From: an uncultured Selenomonadaceae bacterium
GTDB lineage: Bacteria; Bacillota; Negativicutes; Selenomonadales; Selenomonadaceae
Assembly: GCA_905233135.1 (NCBI GenBank)
Contig: CAJOCQ010000017.1
Span: 1 to 33,474 of the forward strand
Direction of reading: 5' to 3'
DNA length: 33,474 nucleotides
Part shown: positions 17,314 through 25,256 of the stretch, piece by piece
Layout: each line of letters opens with the position of its first letter
Position numbering within the stretch: position 1 is the first letter of the stretch
Program-made: the position numbers and the translations under genes
Notes under the pieces: generated by a model
The model's database searches: none
The model's input: only the letters and a program-made list of their open reading frames with translations
What the model was told of the DNA's origin: nothing

Positions 17314-18600
17314 TTATTGAACGTGTTTCCAATTTCTGCCTTGAACAACCAATTCAACAGCTGCGCGTGAAACTTCAAATTTTCTTGAAAGTGCACCTTG
17401 TCCAAATTCAGGATCACGCGGGATATAATTTTCACGAATGAAACGCACTTGCTCTTCAGTAAGTTTTTTAGGTTTTTTGGCGGTATTCGGCGTGCAGTTT
17501 CTTTCTTCGTCAGTGCCGACATATTTCCAATTTTCGCCGGTAATAACAAAACGAATTGTTGACTTTGAAACGCCGAATTTTCTTGATAAGGCGGCTTGTC
17601 CAAATTCGGGATGACGCGGAATATAAACTTTGCAAATATAAAGCACTTGGTCTTCAGTCAATTTTGCACGCGGATGATTATTACCGGATTTATAGCGGCG
17701 GTCTTTCATAGCGTAATTTTTATTTCCTTCGCTTGTTGTCCATTCAAGGTTACTTGCGTCGTTATTGGCGGGGTTATTATCTTTGTGGTGCACTACCGGC
17801 AATTTTTGGGGATTGGGAATAAAAGCTTCTGCAACCAAGCGGTTAAGGCGTTTTTGATGATGCTTACCGTTTTTAGACAAAGTAACGTATTTATAACCGT
17901 GTTTATCTGAATACTGCGTAAGAATTGTTGCTTTTCCAAAATAAAAACTTTTAGCTCTGCCACGATTGCTGACTTGATACATTCCCTTATAGCCCTTAAT
18001 GTCTTTCCAAATTTCGCCCGGCAAATCTTCAACTGCAAGAACTGCTGCAAATTTGTTTTTCTCAAAATCCTTCAAAAATTTTTCAATAGCTTGGACACAT
18101 TGCGAAGACAACGCAGGAAGAGCCCCTTCCAATTTTTCTCCGTCTTTGTCTGTTTCAAGGAAATTTTTCAATCTGCGCTTAATGTAAGCGTCAATATTCG
18201 GCACTGCATAATAACCATATTTGCGAATTGACGGCAAAACTTTTGAAGTTACCCAACGCCGAAATTCTTTAGCTTTCGGTAAAGTAGAATTGAAAATCAG
18301 GGAATAAAGCCCGCTCTCATTTATCAAAGTTAAAAATTGAGCACCGCCTTTTTCCCCTTGTGGAAAGAATGACCGTAACATTTCGTTACTTTCTTGATTT
18401 GATGCCATTTCTTCAAATTGCTTACGAGTAATAACCATTTTGTCTTCGTCGTCAACGTGGTCAGCAACAGCTTTGCGGTTATTTGTGTATGCTAAAGCGC
18501 GGCAAATGTCAACGGCAACAAAATAAATTTCGCCGTCAATAAAGAGCGTGCGAATTGTTCCAAATTCTTCATTGCTGAAAATTTGCAGTTGATTTTCCAT
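17314..18600 (-). CDS. BRO-N / HNH endonuclease fusion with two C-terminal HTH repeats
   Basis: 428 residues with a composite architecture. Residues 1-135 are a BRO-N domain (MENQLQIFSNEEFGTIRTLF, INESGLYSLIFNS, EFRRWVTSKVLPSIRKYGY), found in phage antirepressors. Residues 140-190 are a helical linker. NUMOD4 is at 192-220 (LPGEIWKDIKGYKGMYQVSN), the HNH core at 250-298 (RLVAEAFIPNPQKLPVVHHK, NNDASNLEWTTSE). Two HTH repeats follow at about 313-362 and 379-427, each with the EFGQ(A/G)ALSRKF core. Catalytic His and Asn residues are present. BRO-N usually binds DNA; HNH cuts it. It is the last gene of a three-gene BRO-N array; AAGGAGG precedes ATG 18600. Confidence 0.9.
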   Translation of the reverse strand: MENQLQIFSNEEFGTIRTLFIDGEIYFVAVDICRALAYTNNRKAVADHVDDEDKMVITRKQFEEMASNQESNEMLRSFFPQGEKGGAQFLTLINESGLYSLIFNSTLPKAKEFRRWVTSKVLPSIRKYGYYAVPNIDAYIKRRLKNFLETDKDGEKLEGALPALSSQCVQAIEKFLKDFEKNKFAAVLAVEDLPGEIWKDIKGYKGMYQVSNRGRAKSFYFGKATILTQYSDKHGYKYVTLSKNGKHHQKRLNRLVAEAFIPNPQKLPVVHHKDNNPANNDASNLEWTTSEGNKNYAMKDRRYKSGNNHPRAKLTEDQVLYICKVYIPRHPEFGQAALSRKFGVSKSTIRFVITGENWKYVGTDEERNCTPNTAKKPKKLTEEQVRFIRENYIPRDPEFGQGALSRKFEVSRAAVELVVQGRNWKHVQ

Positions 18601-19176
18601 TTTTCTTTCCTCCTTTAAAACAGTTTTACATAAAAATTTTAGCAGGCAATCAAATAATTTTCAAGCGTCGGCGCAACATAATAACCGTATTTGCTAATTG
18701 ACGGCAAAACCTCAGATGTTACCCAATTTTGAAATTTTACTGCATTAGGTTTACGGCTTTGAAAAATTAAGCGGTAAAGTCCAGGTTCATTAATAATATT
18801 AACTTCATTTTTAATCCAGCCGCCGGAAACCGCGTCAGCAATACCGTCGGCATTATCTACGGTACTAGTTATGCCATTTAAGTCAATGAATTTTTTCTCA
18901 TCTTCACTTAAACGACTAACAGCATCACGTGGATTTTGAATATCAAGAGCGCGGCAAACATCAGCTGCCACAAACCAAATTTCGCCGTCAATAAAGAGCG
19001 TGCGAATTGTTCCAAATTCTTCATTGTTAAAAATTTGCAGTTGATTTTCCATTTTCTTTTCTCCTTTAAAATAGTTTTACATAAAAGTTTTAGCAAGCAA
19101 TTAAATAATTTTCAAGCGTTGGAACAACATAATAACCACATTTGCAAATTGACGGCAAAACTTCAGATGTTACCCA
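18525..19176. repeat. Direct repeat of about 200 bp in the BRO-N array
   Basis: 18525-18726 and 18977-19176 are close copies, offset by 452 bp. Each covers the 5' end of one BRO-N gene, its Shine-Dalgarno region, the intergenic gap and the 3' end of the previous BRO-N gene. The 5' end is found a third time, more diverged, at about 19380-19455. Gene ends are similar while the middles differ strongly. Confidence 0.8.
18639..19052 (-). CDS. Stand-alone BRO-N domain protein 2
   Basis: 137 residues, one BRO-N domain: MENQLQIFNNEEFGTIRTLF, WFVAADVCRALDIQNPRDAV, then a middle unlike its neighbours (NGITSTVDNADGIADAVSGG), INEPGLYRLIFQSR and the end VLPSISKYGYYVAPTLENYL. It lacks the C-terminal KilA-C or ANT domain of full antirepressors. 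The N- and C-termini are nearly the same as in the neighbouring copies, whereas the middle differs. GGAG with a short spacer precedes the ATG. It sits 38 bp after copy 3 and 38 bp before the fusion, so the three are likely one transcript. Confidence 0.87.
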   Translation of the reverse strand: MENQLQIFNNEEFGTIRTLFIDGEIWFVAADVCRALDIQNPRDAVSRLSEDEKKFIDLNGITSTVDNADGIADAVSGGWIKNEVNIINEPGLYRLIFQSRKPNAVKFQNWVTSEVLPSISKYGYYVAPTLENYLIAC

Positions 19177-19455
19177 ATGTTTAAATTCTTTAGCTTTCGG
19201 AAGATTAGAATTAAAAATCAGAGAGTAAAGCCCGCTTTCATTAATAACCGTCATTGTTTGTACTCCAGAGGGGGTCGTGATTTGCGACCCCCTTTTATCT
19301 TCAGCGTCAACGTGTCTTGCAAGCGCGTCTTTTGTATTTGAATAGCCGAGCGCAACTGCAACGTCCTTACCGACAAAATAAATTTCGCCGTTAATAAAAA
19401 TCGTGCGAATTGTTCCAAATTCTTTATTGCTGAAAATTTGCAATTGGTTTTCCAT
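19090..19455 (-). CDS. Stand-alone BRO-N domain protein 3
   Basis: 121 residues, first gene of the array. One BRO-N domain close to typical phage versions: MENQLQIFSNKEFGTIRTIF, YFVGKDVAVALGYSNTKDAL, TTPSGVQTMTVINESGLYSL, and EFKHWVTSEVLPSICKCGYY. It ends with VPTLENYLIAC, almost the end of copy 2. No obvious Shine-Dalgarno precedes the ATG at 19455, unlike the other copies; a TATACT-like -10 lies about 12 bp upstream, so the message may be nearly leaderless. Function in isolation is unknown; probably a phage-derived DNA-binding module. Confidence 0.83.
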   Translation of the reverse strand: MENQLQIFSNKEFGTIRTIFINGEIYFVGKDVAVALGYSNTKDALARHVDAEDKRGSQITTPSGVQTMTVINESGLYSLIFNSNLPKAKEFKHWVTSEVLPSICKCGYYVVPTLENYLIAC

Positions 19456-19473
19456 TTTATGTAGTATAAATAT

Positions 19474-19502
19474 TTGACATAGAAATTTAAAATGGTTATA
19501 TT
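19474..19502 (+). promoter_or_regulatory. Promoter of the fliB-like/recG operon
   Basis: TTGACA (19474-19479), 17 bp, TATATT (19497-19502). Transcription should begin near 19509, about 40 bp before the first start codon. Confidence 0.8.
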
Positions 19503-19529
19503 GTCTAGGCGTTAAAGCTTAGACTTTTT
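19503..19529 (+). other. Inverted repeat with T tract at the transcription start
   Basis: GTCTA-G-GC, loop, GC-T-TAGAC (19503-19524) followed by seven T. It looks like a terminator, but it starts at the -10 box, so only its 3' arm would be transcribed from that promoter. It may be an operator, or a terminator for a + transcript from further left. Confidence 0.5.
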
Positions 19530-19550
19530 TTATTTCAAAGGAAGAATTTT

Positions 19551-20603
19551 ATGAAATGCATACAGCCTAATTACATAAAAAATTTTCAGTGCGACGGCAA
19601 AATTTGCGGCGCGCGTTGTTGCAGGGATTGGCGAATTATAGTTGATGAAGATACTTTTGAAAAATATTCTGCGCAAAAAAATTCGGCGCAGGAAGAAATT
19701 TTCAATCATACAGATTGGGTTGAGGACGAAAACGAAAATGTTGACATAATGGTTTTAAAATTGCGAAATGACGGCGTTTGCTCGTGGCTTGACGAAAAAG
19801 ACTGCCTTTGCGGCTTGCAGAAAAAATACGGCGAAGATTTTTTAACGGCAATTTGCCAAAGTTTTCCGCGCGTAACTTACAAGCTTGACGAAAATTTTTT
19901 TGAACAGTCAATGACGCTGACTTGTCCGCTTGCCGCAAATTTAATTCTGCTTGCAACGGAGCCGCTTACTTTTACTGAAGTTGAAAATTTTTCTGCGCGC
20001 GCGGTTATCGGATTCAAAAATAAAATTTCACGCCCCGTCGAAGATTTTTTAAAAATTCAAATGCAGGCAATAAAAATTTTGCAGGACAGAAATTTTTCAA
20101 TCAATCAACGCTTAAAAAATCTGCGCGAAATGTTTTGCGAAAAAAATTTCGGCAACGTCGAATTTGACTTTCAACAACATTGCGAAATTTTGACAGAAAT
20201 TTTTATTCAAACTTACGGCGCAGATTTAACCGCAGAAAAAAAGTCGGAGCTTTGCCAAAATTATTTTTCCTACAGCGAAAATATCCTAGCGCAGATTTAC
20301 CAAAATTTCGGCAACGTTTTGGAAAATTATTTAGTCAATGAATTTTTTATGCGGTGTTATCCTTGCGCGTACAGCGGCGGCGATTTTCACAATTTTAAAA
20401 TTTTCGTGACGGCGTTTAGGGTTCTGGAATTTTCGCTGACGCTTACCGCCATTTCAAGGAAAAAATTGAGCGTCGAAGAAATTACAACGGTTATTTATTC
20501 CGTGAATGATATGCTTGATCATAGTTACGGCGGTATGAAAGAAATTATTAATTTTGCAAAAAATTGCAGTGCAGAAAAATTTTCCGCGCTGATGCTAAGG
20601 TGA
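19551..20603 (+). CDS. fliB: Flagellin lysine-N-methylase-like protein (FliB family)
   Basis: 350 residues, near the family norm. The N-terminus has the cysteine-rich metal-cluster pattern of the FliB/YkgJ group: Cys3, NFQCDGKICGARCCRDWR (Cys14, 19, 23, 24), then CSWLDEKDCLCGLQKKYG and AICQSFPR, and MTLTCPLAANLILL. FliB methylates surface lysines of flagellin in Salmonella and is frequent in Negativicutes. No flagellar gene is in this window, so its substrate here is inferred only. AAGGAAG lies six bases before ATG 19551. The gene is the first of a two-gene operon, with recG starting four bases after its stop. Confidence 0.85.
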   Translation: MKCIQPNYIKNFQCDGKICGARCCRDWRIIVDEDTFEKYSAQKNSAQEEIFNHTDWVEDENENVDIMVLKLRNDGVCSWLDEKDCLCGLQKKYGEDFLTAICQSFPRVTYKLDENFFEQSMTLTCPLAANLILLATEPLTFTEVENFSARAVIGFKNKISRPVEDFLKIQMQAIKILQDRNFSINQRLKNLREMFCEKNFGNVEFDFQQHCEILTEIFIQTYGADLTAEKKSELCQNYFSYSENILAQIYQNFGNVLENYLVNEFFMRCYPCAYSGGDFHNFKIFVTAFRVLEFSLTLTAISRKKLSVEEITTVIYSVNDMLDHSYGGMKEIINFAKNCSAEKFSALMLR

Positions 20604-20607
20604 CGAT

Positions 20608-22698
20608 ATGAGCAAAACTGAATTTGAATTTACTGACAGCGTGACATATGTTAAGGGCGTCGGACCCAATCGCGCAAAGGCTCTCGAAAAGCTGAACATT
20701 TTTACAAAGTATGATTTGCTGACGCACTACCCGCGCACTTACGAAGACCAAAGATATATCACGCCTATAAAAAATGCTGAAGCCGACAAGGCGGGAATTT
20801 TTATCGGCAGGCTGTCAAATATCAATCTGCGCGAAACGCCGCGCCTAAAAATTATCACGGCAATTTTGACTGATTCAAGCGGCAGCATTCAAGTTACGTG
20901 GTTTAATCAAGAATATCTTATGAAAAAACTTTCTGACGGATCAAGGGTTATGATAATCGGCAAAGTTAAATTCGACGGTTGGAGCGGCGCGTTGTCGATT
21001 AATCAAGTTAATTCTTTTGCAATTTTGGAACCGGGCGAAAAAGTTACGCTCGGAATAAAGCCGGTTTATTCTTCAACCGCCGCGCTCAATCAAAGTTTTT
21101 TCCGCACGGCTATTCAAAATTTGTTGGAAAAAATGCCGCCAGTCAAAGAAATTTTGCCCGCCAAAATTATTAAGAAATTAAAATTAATGCCGCTTGATAC
21201 AGCAATGAGGCAAATTCATTTTCCGACAACCGAAGAAAATTTAAAGGAAGCGCGTCGCCGTTTAGCATTTGACGAACTATTTTTAATTCAATGCGGCTTA
21301 ATGTTAATCAAGCGTCAAAGTACAGTCGAAAGACTCGGAATTTCTTTCAAGAAAAACGGCGCACTTTTACAAAAAGTTTTTGAAAGTTTGCCGTTCAAGT
21401 TGACGGGCGACCAACTCAAAACTTTTAACGCCGTCGCGCAGGATATGGAAAATAAATTGCCGATGCGCAGATTAATTCAAGGGGACGTCGGCAGCGGCAA
21501 AACTGTTGTTGCTATGCTTGCACTTGTTAAAGCGGTTGAAAGCGGCTATCAGGGCGCGTTAATGGCTCCTACAGAAATTTTGGCAGTGCAGCATTATAAC
21601 AATTTTGTAAAAATGCTCGGCAACTTCGGTATTAAAATTGGCTTGCTTAGTGCAAAAGTTACGCGCTCAAAAAAAACTCGCGCAGAAGTTTATGAAAAAA
21701 TCGCCAATCACGAATTCGATATTGTAATTGGTACGCACGCGCTTATTCAGGACGAAGTTAAATTTGACAAATTGGGGCTCGTCATAACGGACGAACAACA
21801 CCGCTTCGGCGTAACTCAACGCGCAAATTTGGGCAAAAAATCTGAAGTTGTTCCCGATATGATTGTTATGACTGCCACGCCTATTCCGCGCACAATGACT
21901 TTGACTGTTTACGGCGATTTGGAAGTTTCTTTAATAAAAGAAATGCCGCCGGGACGCAAGCCGATTAAAACTTCAGTTAAAACTGTTCGCAACCGCAAAA
22001 AAGTTTATGAATTTGTGCGCGAAGAAATTTTAAAGGGGCGTCAAGCTTACGTAGTTTGCCCGCTGATTGAGCGCAGCGAATATGAAAGTTTGCATTACGT
22101 TGACCCTGCAACCGAAATTTATAAAATGCTTAGCGAAGGAATTTTTAAAGATATTTCCTGTGCGCTGATTCACGGCAAAATTAAACCCGCCGAAAAGGAC
22201 GAAATTATGACGCGCTTTCACGGCGGGGAAATTAAATTGTTGGTGTCAACGACAGTTATTGAAGTCGGCGTTGACGTACCCAACGCAACGGTTATGGTTA
22301 TTGAAAATGCCGAGCGTTTCGGGCTTTCTCAACTTCATCAACTGCGCGGCAGAGTCGGGCGCGGCTCCGAAAAATCTTTTTGCATTTTGGTTTCAAACAG
22401 CAAAGAAGGCGCGGCGGGCGCGCGGCTTGATTTAATGGAGTCAACAAGCGACGGCTTTAAACTTGCCGAAGAAGATTTAAAACTTCGCGGACCTGGACAA
22501 TTTTTCGGCGAGGCTCAACACGGATTGCCCGATTTAAAAGTTGCAAATGTTTTTCGTGACGTTGAAACTTTGCTTGAGGCTAGGAACGCCGCAGAAAATT
22601 TTCTAACTTCAGAAAAAGATTTAAATTATTTTGCGGCGTTGAGAGAAAATCTTGCACTTGCTTACGGAGATAAGTTCAGCCAAATCAATCAAGCTTGA
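20608..22698 (+). CDS. recG: ATP-dependent DNA helicase RecG
   Basis: 696 residues, full length. RecG remodels stalled replication forks and Holliday junctions. N-terminal wedge (OB-fold) domain at about 1-220, including YVKGVGPNRAKALEKLNI and DLLTHYPRTYEDQR. Helicase motifs: Walker A IQGDVGSGKTVVAMLAL, motif Ia MAPTEILAVQHY, motif II as TDEQHRFGV, motif III MTATPIPRTM, then LVSTTVIEVGVDVPNATVM and QLHQLRGRVGRG (motifs V and VI), and the C-terminal TRG region (LKLRGPGQFFG). ATG 20608 has AAGGTGA upstream at the end of fliB; co-transcription is evident. It is convergent with the Sel1-repeat gene. Confidence 0.97.
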   Translation: MSKTEFEFTDSVTYVKGVGPNRAKALEKLNIFTKYDLLTHYPRTYEDQRYITPIKNAEADKAGIFIGRLSNINLRETPRLKIITAILTDSSGSIQVTWFNQEYLMKKLSDGSRVMIIGKVKFDGWSGALSINQVNSFAILEPGEKVTLGIKPVYSSTAALNQSFFRTAIQNLLEKMPPVKEILPAKIIKKLKLMPLDTAMRQIHFPTTEENLKEARRRLAFDELFLIQCGLMLIKRQSTVERLGISFKKNGALLQKVFESLPFKLTGDQLKTFNAVAQDMENKLPMRRLIQGDVGSGKTVVAMLALVKAVESGYQGALMAPTEILAVQHYNNFVKMLGNFGIKIGLLSAKVTRSKKTRAEVYEKIANHEFDIVIGTHALIQDEVKFDKLGLVITDEQHRFGVTQRANLGKKSEVVPDMIVMTATPIPRTMTLTVYGDLEVSLIKEMPPGRKPIKTSVKTVRNRKKVYEFVREEILKGRQAYVVCPLIERSEYESLHYVDPATEIYKMLSEGIFKDISCALIHGKIKPAEKDEIMTRFHGGEIKLLVSTTVIEVGVDVPNATVMVIENAERFGLSQLHQLRGRVGRGSEKSFCILVSNSKEGAAGARLDLMESTSDGFKLAEEDLKLRGPGQFFGEAQHGLPDLKVANVFRDVETLLEARNAAENFLTSEKDLNYFAALRENLALAYGDKFSQINQA

Positions 22699-22720
22699 AA
22701 AAATTTTTTATAAAATTTAT

Positions 22721-23632
22721 TTAATTTAGCGTTCTCAATCTTAATTTGTAATTAACCTTTGAAGTTTTGAGGAGCTTTTTAACTTTTTGAATATCTTCCT
22801 GCGCGTCTTCGCCGAGCGCAACTGATTTTCTGTACCAACGCAACGCCTTTGGATATTGTTTAAATTTAGCATACAAATCGCCCATCATTCTGACAGCGTA
22901 GATATTGCCGCCTTCAATCGCCTTTTTTAGCCAAAAATGCGCCTTTTCAAAATCTTCGTAATCGTGCGTTAAAATTATTCCCAAATTTGTCATTGCGTAA
23001 GCGTTGCCCATCTTTGCCGCTTCAAAATAATAATGTTCCGCCGCGTCAAATTCTTCAATATTAAAATACAAATCGCCCAATTCACTCAAAGAATCAACGT
23101 CGCCCATTTCGGCGGCTTTTTCGTAAAACTTAACAGCTTTTTGGACGTTATTTTTAATTGCGTCCGCTTCGGAATAGTAGTGCGCAAGTTCTTTAATGGA
23201 ATTTAAATCCTTGCAACTTTCGGCTTTTCTAATCCATTGGTGCGCAGATTTTTTATCGTTGAAATTATTTTCATAAACGCTTGCAAGATTCATCATCGCC
23301 GTAATATTTTTTAAATCGGCGGCTTTTTTGTACCAATTCAAAGCCTCTTCGTAATTTTCCTGCGTTTCGTAAATGTAGCCGATATTGTTCATAGCTGTAA
23401 TATTTTCTGCCGCCGCCGCCTTTTGAAACCATTCCATAGCCTTTGAAATGTTTTGCTTAATGCCGTTTTCGCCGTCAAGGTACAAATTGCCGCAAGCCAC
23501 CATTGCAGGGACTATCCCCGTTTCCGCCGCCTTCAGGTAATATTTCAACGCTTTAACTTTGTCGTCTTTATCGGAGAAATCCTTCGCTTTTTCGTAATTT
23601 TTTCTGCCTTCTTCGGAATACGTTTTATTCAA
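22721..23632 (-). CDS. Sel1-like repeat (TPR-type) protein
   Basis: 303 residues made of about seven Sel1 repeats of 34-37 residues. Typical units are ALKYYLKAAETGIVPAMVAC, AMEWFQKAAAAENITAMNNI, ALNWYKKAADLKNITAMMNL, and HYYFEAAKMGNAYAMTNLGI, each ending in a GxxY-type helix. Such solenoids mediate protein contacts. No signal peptide or membrane segment, so it should be cytosolic. The start is TTG at 23632 with GGAGGTG at the right distance. It lies 15 bp after the ATPase gene of the ABC operon and may be its last gene, though a functional tie is not evident. Confidence 0.87.
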   Translation of the reverse strand: MNKTYSEEGRKNYEKAKDFSDKDDKVKALKYYLKAAETGIVPAMVACGNLYLDGENGIKQNISKAMEWFQKAAAAENITAMNNIGYIYETQENYEEALNWYKKAADLKNITAMMNLASVYENNFNDKKSAHQWIRKAESCKDLNSIKELAHYYSEADAIKNNVQKAVKFYEKAAEMGDVDSLSELGDLYFNIEEFDAAEHYYFEAAKMGNAYAMTNLGIILTHDYEDFEKAHFWLKKAIEGGNIYAVRMMGDLYAKFKQYPKALRWYRKSVALGEDAQEDIQKVKKLLKTSKVNYKLRLRTLN

Positions 23633-23647
23633 ATTTGCACCTCCTTT

Positions 23648-24283
23648 TTAAAGTTTCAAAACTTTGTCGGCAATTTCTTTTAAAATTTCTGAATCGTGCG
23701 TTATGAAAAGTATTGCAAGATTTTTTTCAGTGCAAAGGCGGCGCAAAAGTTTTACAATCTGCGCTTGGGTTGTAACGTCCAGCGCACTTGTTGCCTCGTC
23801 GCAGATTAATAATTTTGGCGATAGAGAAATTGCACGCGCTATTGCGGCGCGTTGACATTGACCGCCGCTTACTTCGTGCGGGTATCTTTCTACAAAGTCC
23901 GCCGTTAATCCTACTTCAGCCAATAAATTTTTTATTCGCGCGTCGATATTTTCAAAATTATAATTTCTCAAGGGCTCGCCAATGCTCCAGCCTAAAGTTC
24001 TGCGCGGGTCAAATGATTCTTCCGGCAACTGAAAAATCATCTGCATATTTTTATAAACTGCTTTTAAATTTTTGGCGTTGGTAATATCTTGCCCGCACAA
24101 AAAAATTTGCCCGTTGTCAGCCGGAATAAAACGCGCAATAATTCGAGCCATTGTACTTTTGCCGCAACCGCTGCGCCCGACTACGCCCAAACATTCGCCC
24201 GCCGAAATTTCTAAATTTATATCGTCAAAAATTATTTTTTCGCCGAAACTTTTTTTCAAATGCTTGACTTCCAAAATTTTCAT
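23648..24283 (-). CDS. ABC transporter ATP-binding protein (NikE/OppF-like)
   Basis: 211 residues. Walker A GRSGCGKST at 36-44, Q-loop IFQLPEESFDPRRTLG, signature SGGQCQRAAIARA, Walker B LLICDEATSALD, H-loop ITHD. The Q-loop region with the FDPRRT sequence is typical of the second ATPase of nickel/peptide importers. It is much shorter than OppF or DppF (about 320), ending after the ATPase core without the C-terminal extension, as in NikE-like subunits. It should pair with the ATPase encoded just upstream. Between the two genes lies repeat copy B with a + strand terminator module, so expression relative to the rest of the operon may be modulated. Confidence 0.92.
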   Translation of the reverse strand: MKILEVKHLKKSFGEKIIFDDINLEISAGECLGVVGRSGCGKSTMARIIARFIPADNGQIFLCGQDITNAKNLKAVYKNMQMIFQLPEESFDPRRTLGWSIGEPLRNYNFENIDARIKNLLAEVGLTADFVERYPHEVSGGQCQRAAIARAISLSPKLLICDEATSALDVTTQAQIVKLLRRLCTEKNLAILFITHDSEILKEIADKVLKL

Positions 24284-24342
24284 AGCCGCTCCTAAAGTGT
24301 TTTTTCAAATTAGTTTAAATATTCTTTTTTAAAGATACAGCA

Positions 24343-24512
24343 TTTCTTTCTTTTTGGAAAAAGAAAGAAACGCTTAGCAAAGAAAGAAAAACTTATCGCC
24401 CGTCAGGGCCGCTCAATTCAAGTACGCTCTTAATAACAGGTGCCCCCTTTTGGGGCTCCAACTTTTTCCTACGCTCGTAAAAAAGGACAAGCTGCGGCTT
24501 TAGTGACGGGCG
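24343..24512 (+). repeat. Intergenic repeat family, copy B
   Basis: T/A-rich hairpin (TTTCTTTCTTTTT with AAAGAAAGAAA, 24343-24370), then AAAGAAAG, then inverted ends CGCCCGTCA (24397-24405) and TGACGGGCG (24504-24512). Inside are AGGGCCGCTC next to the left end, GTACGCTCTTAATAACAGG, a hairpin GCCCC/GGGGC and CAAGCTGCGGCTTTAG before the right end. It lies between the two ATPase genes of the ABC operon. Confidence 0.88.
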
Positions 24513-24521
24513 GAAATACGA

Positions 24522-24574
24522 TAGCGGCGCATCCTGCGCGAGTAGCGGCTCGCATCACGCTCGCCGCTTTTTTT
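24522..24574 (+). terminator. GC-rich terminator module after repeat copy B
   Basis: GCGGCTCGCATCACGCTCGC, then CGC and a run of seven T: the same module as at 308-366. It ends five bases before the stop of the upstream ATPase gene on the other strand and would stop + strand (antisense) transcription. Confidence 0.6.
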
Positions 24575-24578
24575 ATAA

Positions 24579-25256
24579 CTAAAAATTTTGCAGTTTAAAA
24601 ATTTCGTCCGCAATGTAATTTGCAACTTTCAAATTGTGCGTTACCATTACGATTGACACGCCGTAACGCTCGCGCAGTTTTAAAAATTCTTCGATAACGC
24701 TTGCTTGAGTTTCAGGGTCAAGCGCACTTGTCGGCTCGTCTGCAAGCAAAATTTGCGGCTCCAAAATCATTGCCGCCAAAATCCCCGCACGTTGTCCCAT
24801 TCCGCCGCTTAATTGGAAAGGATATTTTTCAAGTACTGATTCTTCAAGATTAATGTTTTGTATAATGTTTTTGGCGCGTGTCAAAAATTCTGCGCGGCTC
24901 CAATTTTTATGAGCCTGAACACTTTCGTAAATCTGCGCACCAATCGTACGCACGGGACAAAATGACGCCGTTGCATTTTGAAAAATATAACCGATTCCCG
25001 CGCCTGAAATTTTGCGCCGTTCTTCGCCCTGCAAATTTGTAATTTCTTTGCCGTTGAAAAAAATTTGCCCGCCCGTAATTTTCCCAGTGCCCAAAATTCC
25101 TGCAACAGCTTTTAAAATTGTCGATTTACCCGCGCCGCTTTTTCCTAAAATGACAAAAATTTTTCCCTGCGCGACGGTAAAATTTATATCGTGCAAAATT
25201 TCCTTTTCGCCGTATGCAATGCAAAGATTTTTAACAGCCAAAATATTTTCGCTCAT
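24579..25256 (-). CDS. ABC transporter ATP-binding protein (NikD/OppD-like)
   Basis: 225 residues from ATG 25256, which overlaps the stop of the preceding gene in ATGA; the longer upstream extension overlaps that gene and has no ATPase similarity. Walker A GKSGAGKST near 36-44, Q-loop IFQNATASFCPVRTIG, signature LSGGMGQRAGILAAMI, Walker B ILLADEPTSALD, H-loop VTHN. The pattern is the first ATPase of nickel/dipeptide importers. Short form without the oligopeptide C-terminal extension. Translationally coupled to the small membrane protein. Confidence 0.92.
   Translation of the reverse strand: MSENILAVKNLCIAYGEKEILHDINFTVAQGKIFVILGKSGAGKSTILKAVAGILGTGKITGGQIFFNGKEITNLQGEERRKISGAGIGYIFQNATASFCPVRTIGAQIYESVQAHKNWSRAEFLTRAKNIIQNINLEESVLEKYPFQLSGGMGQRAGILAAMILEPQILLADEPTSALDPETQASVIEEFLKLRERYGVSIVMVTHNLKVANYIADEIFKLQNF

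Noticed and set aside
15009..19455. Complete prophage
   Set aside because: Only BRO-N and HNH modules are present; no integrase, structural, lysis or packaging genes and no att sites are visible, and a purine permease lies in the middle.
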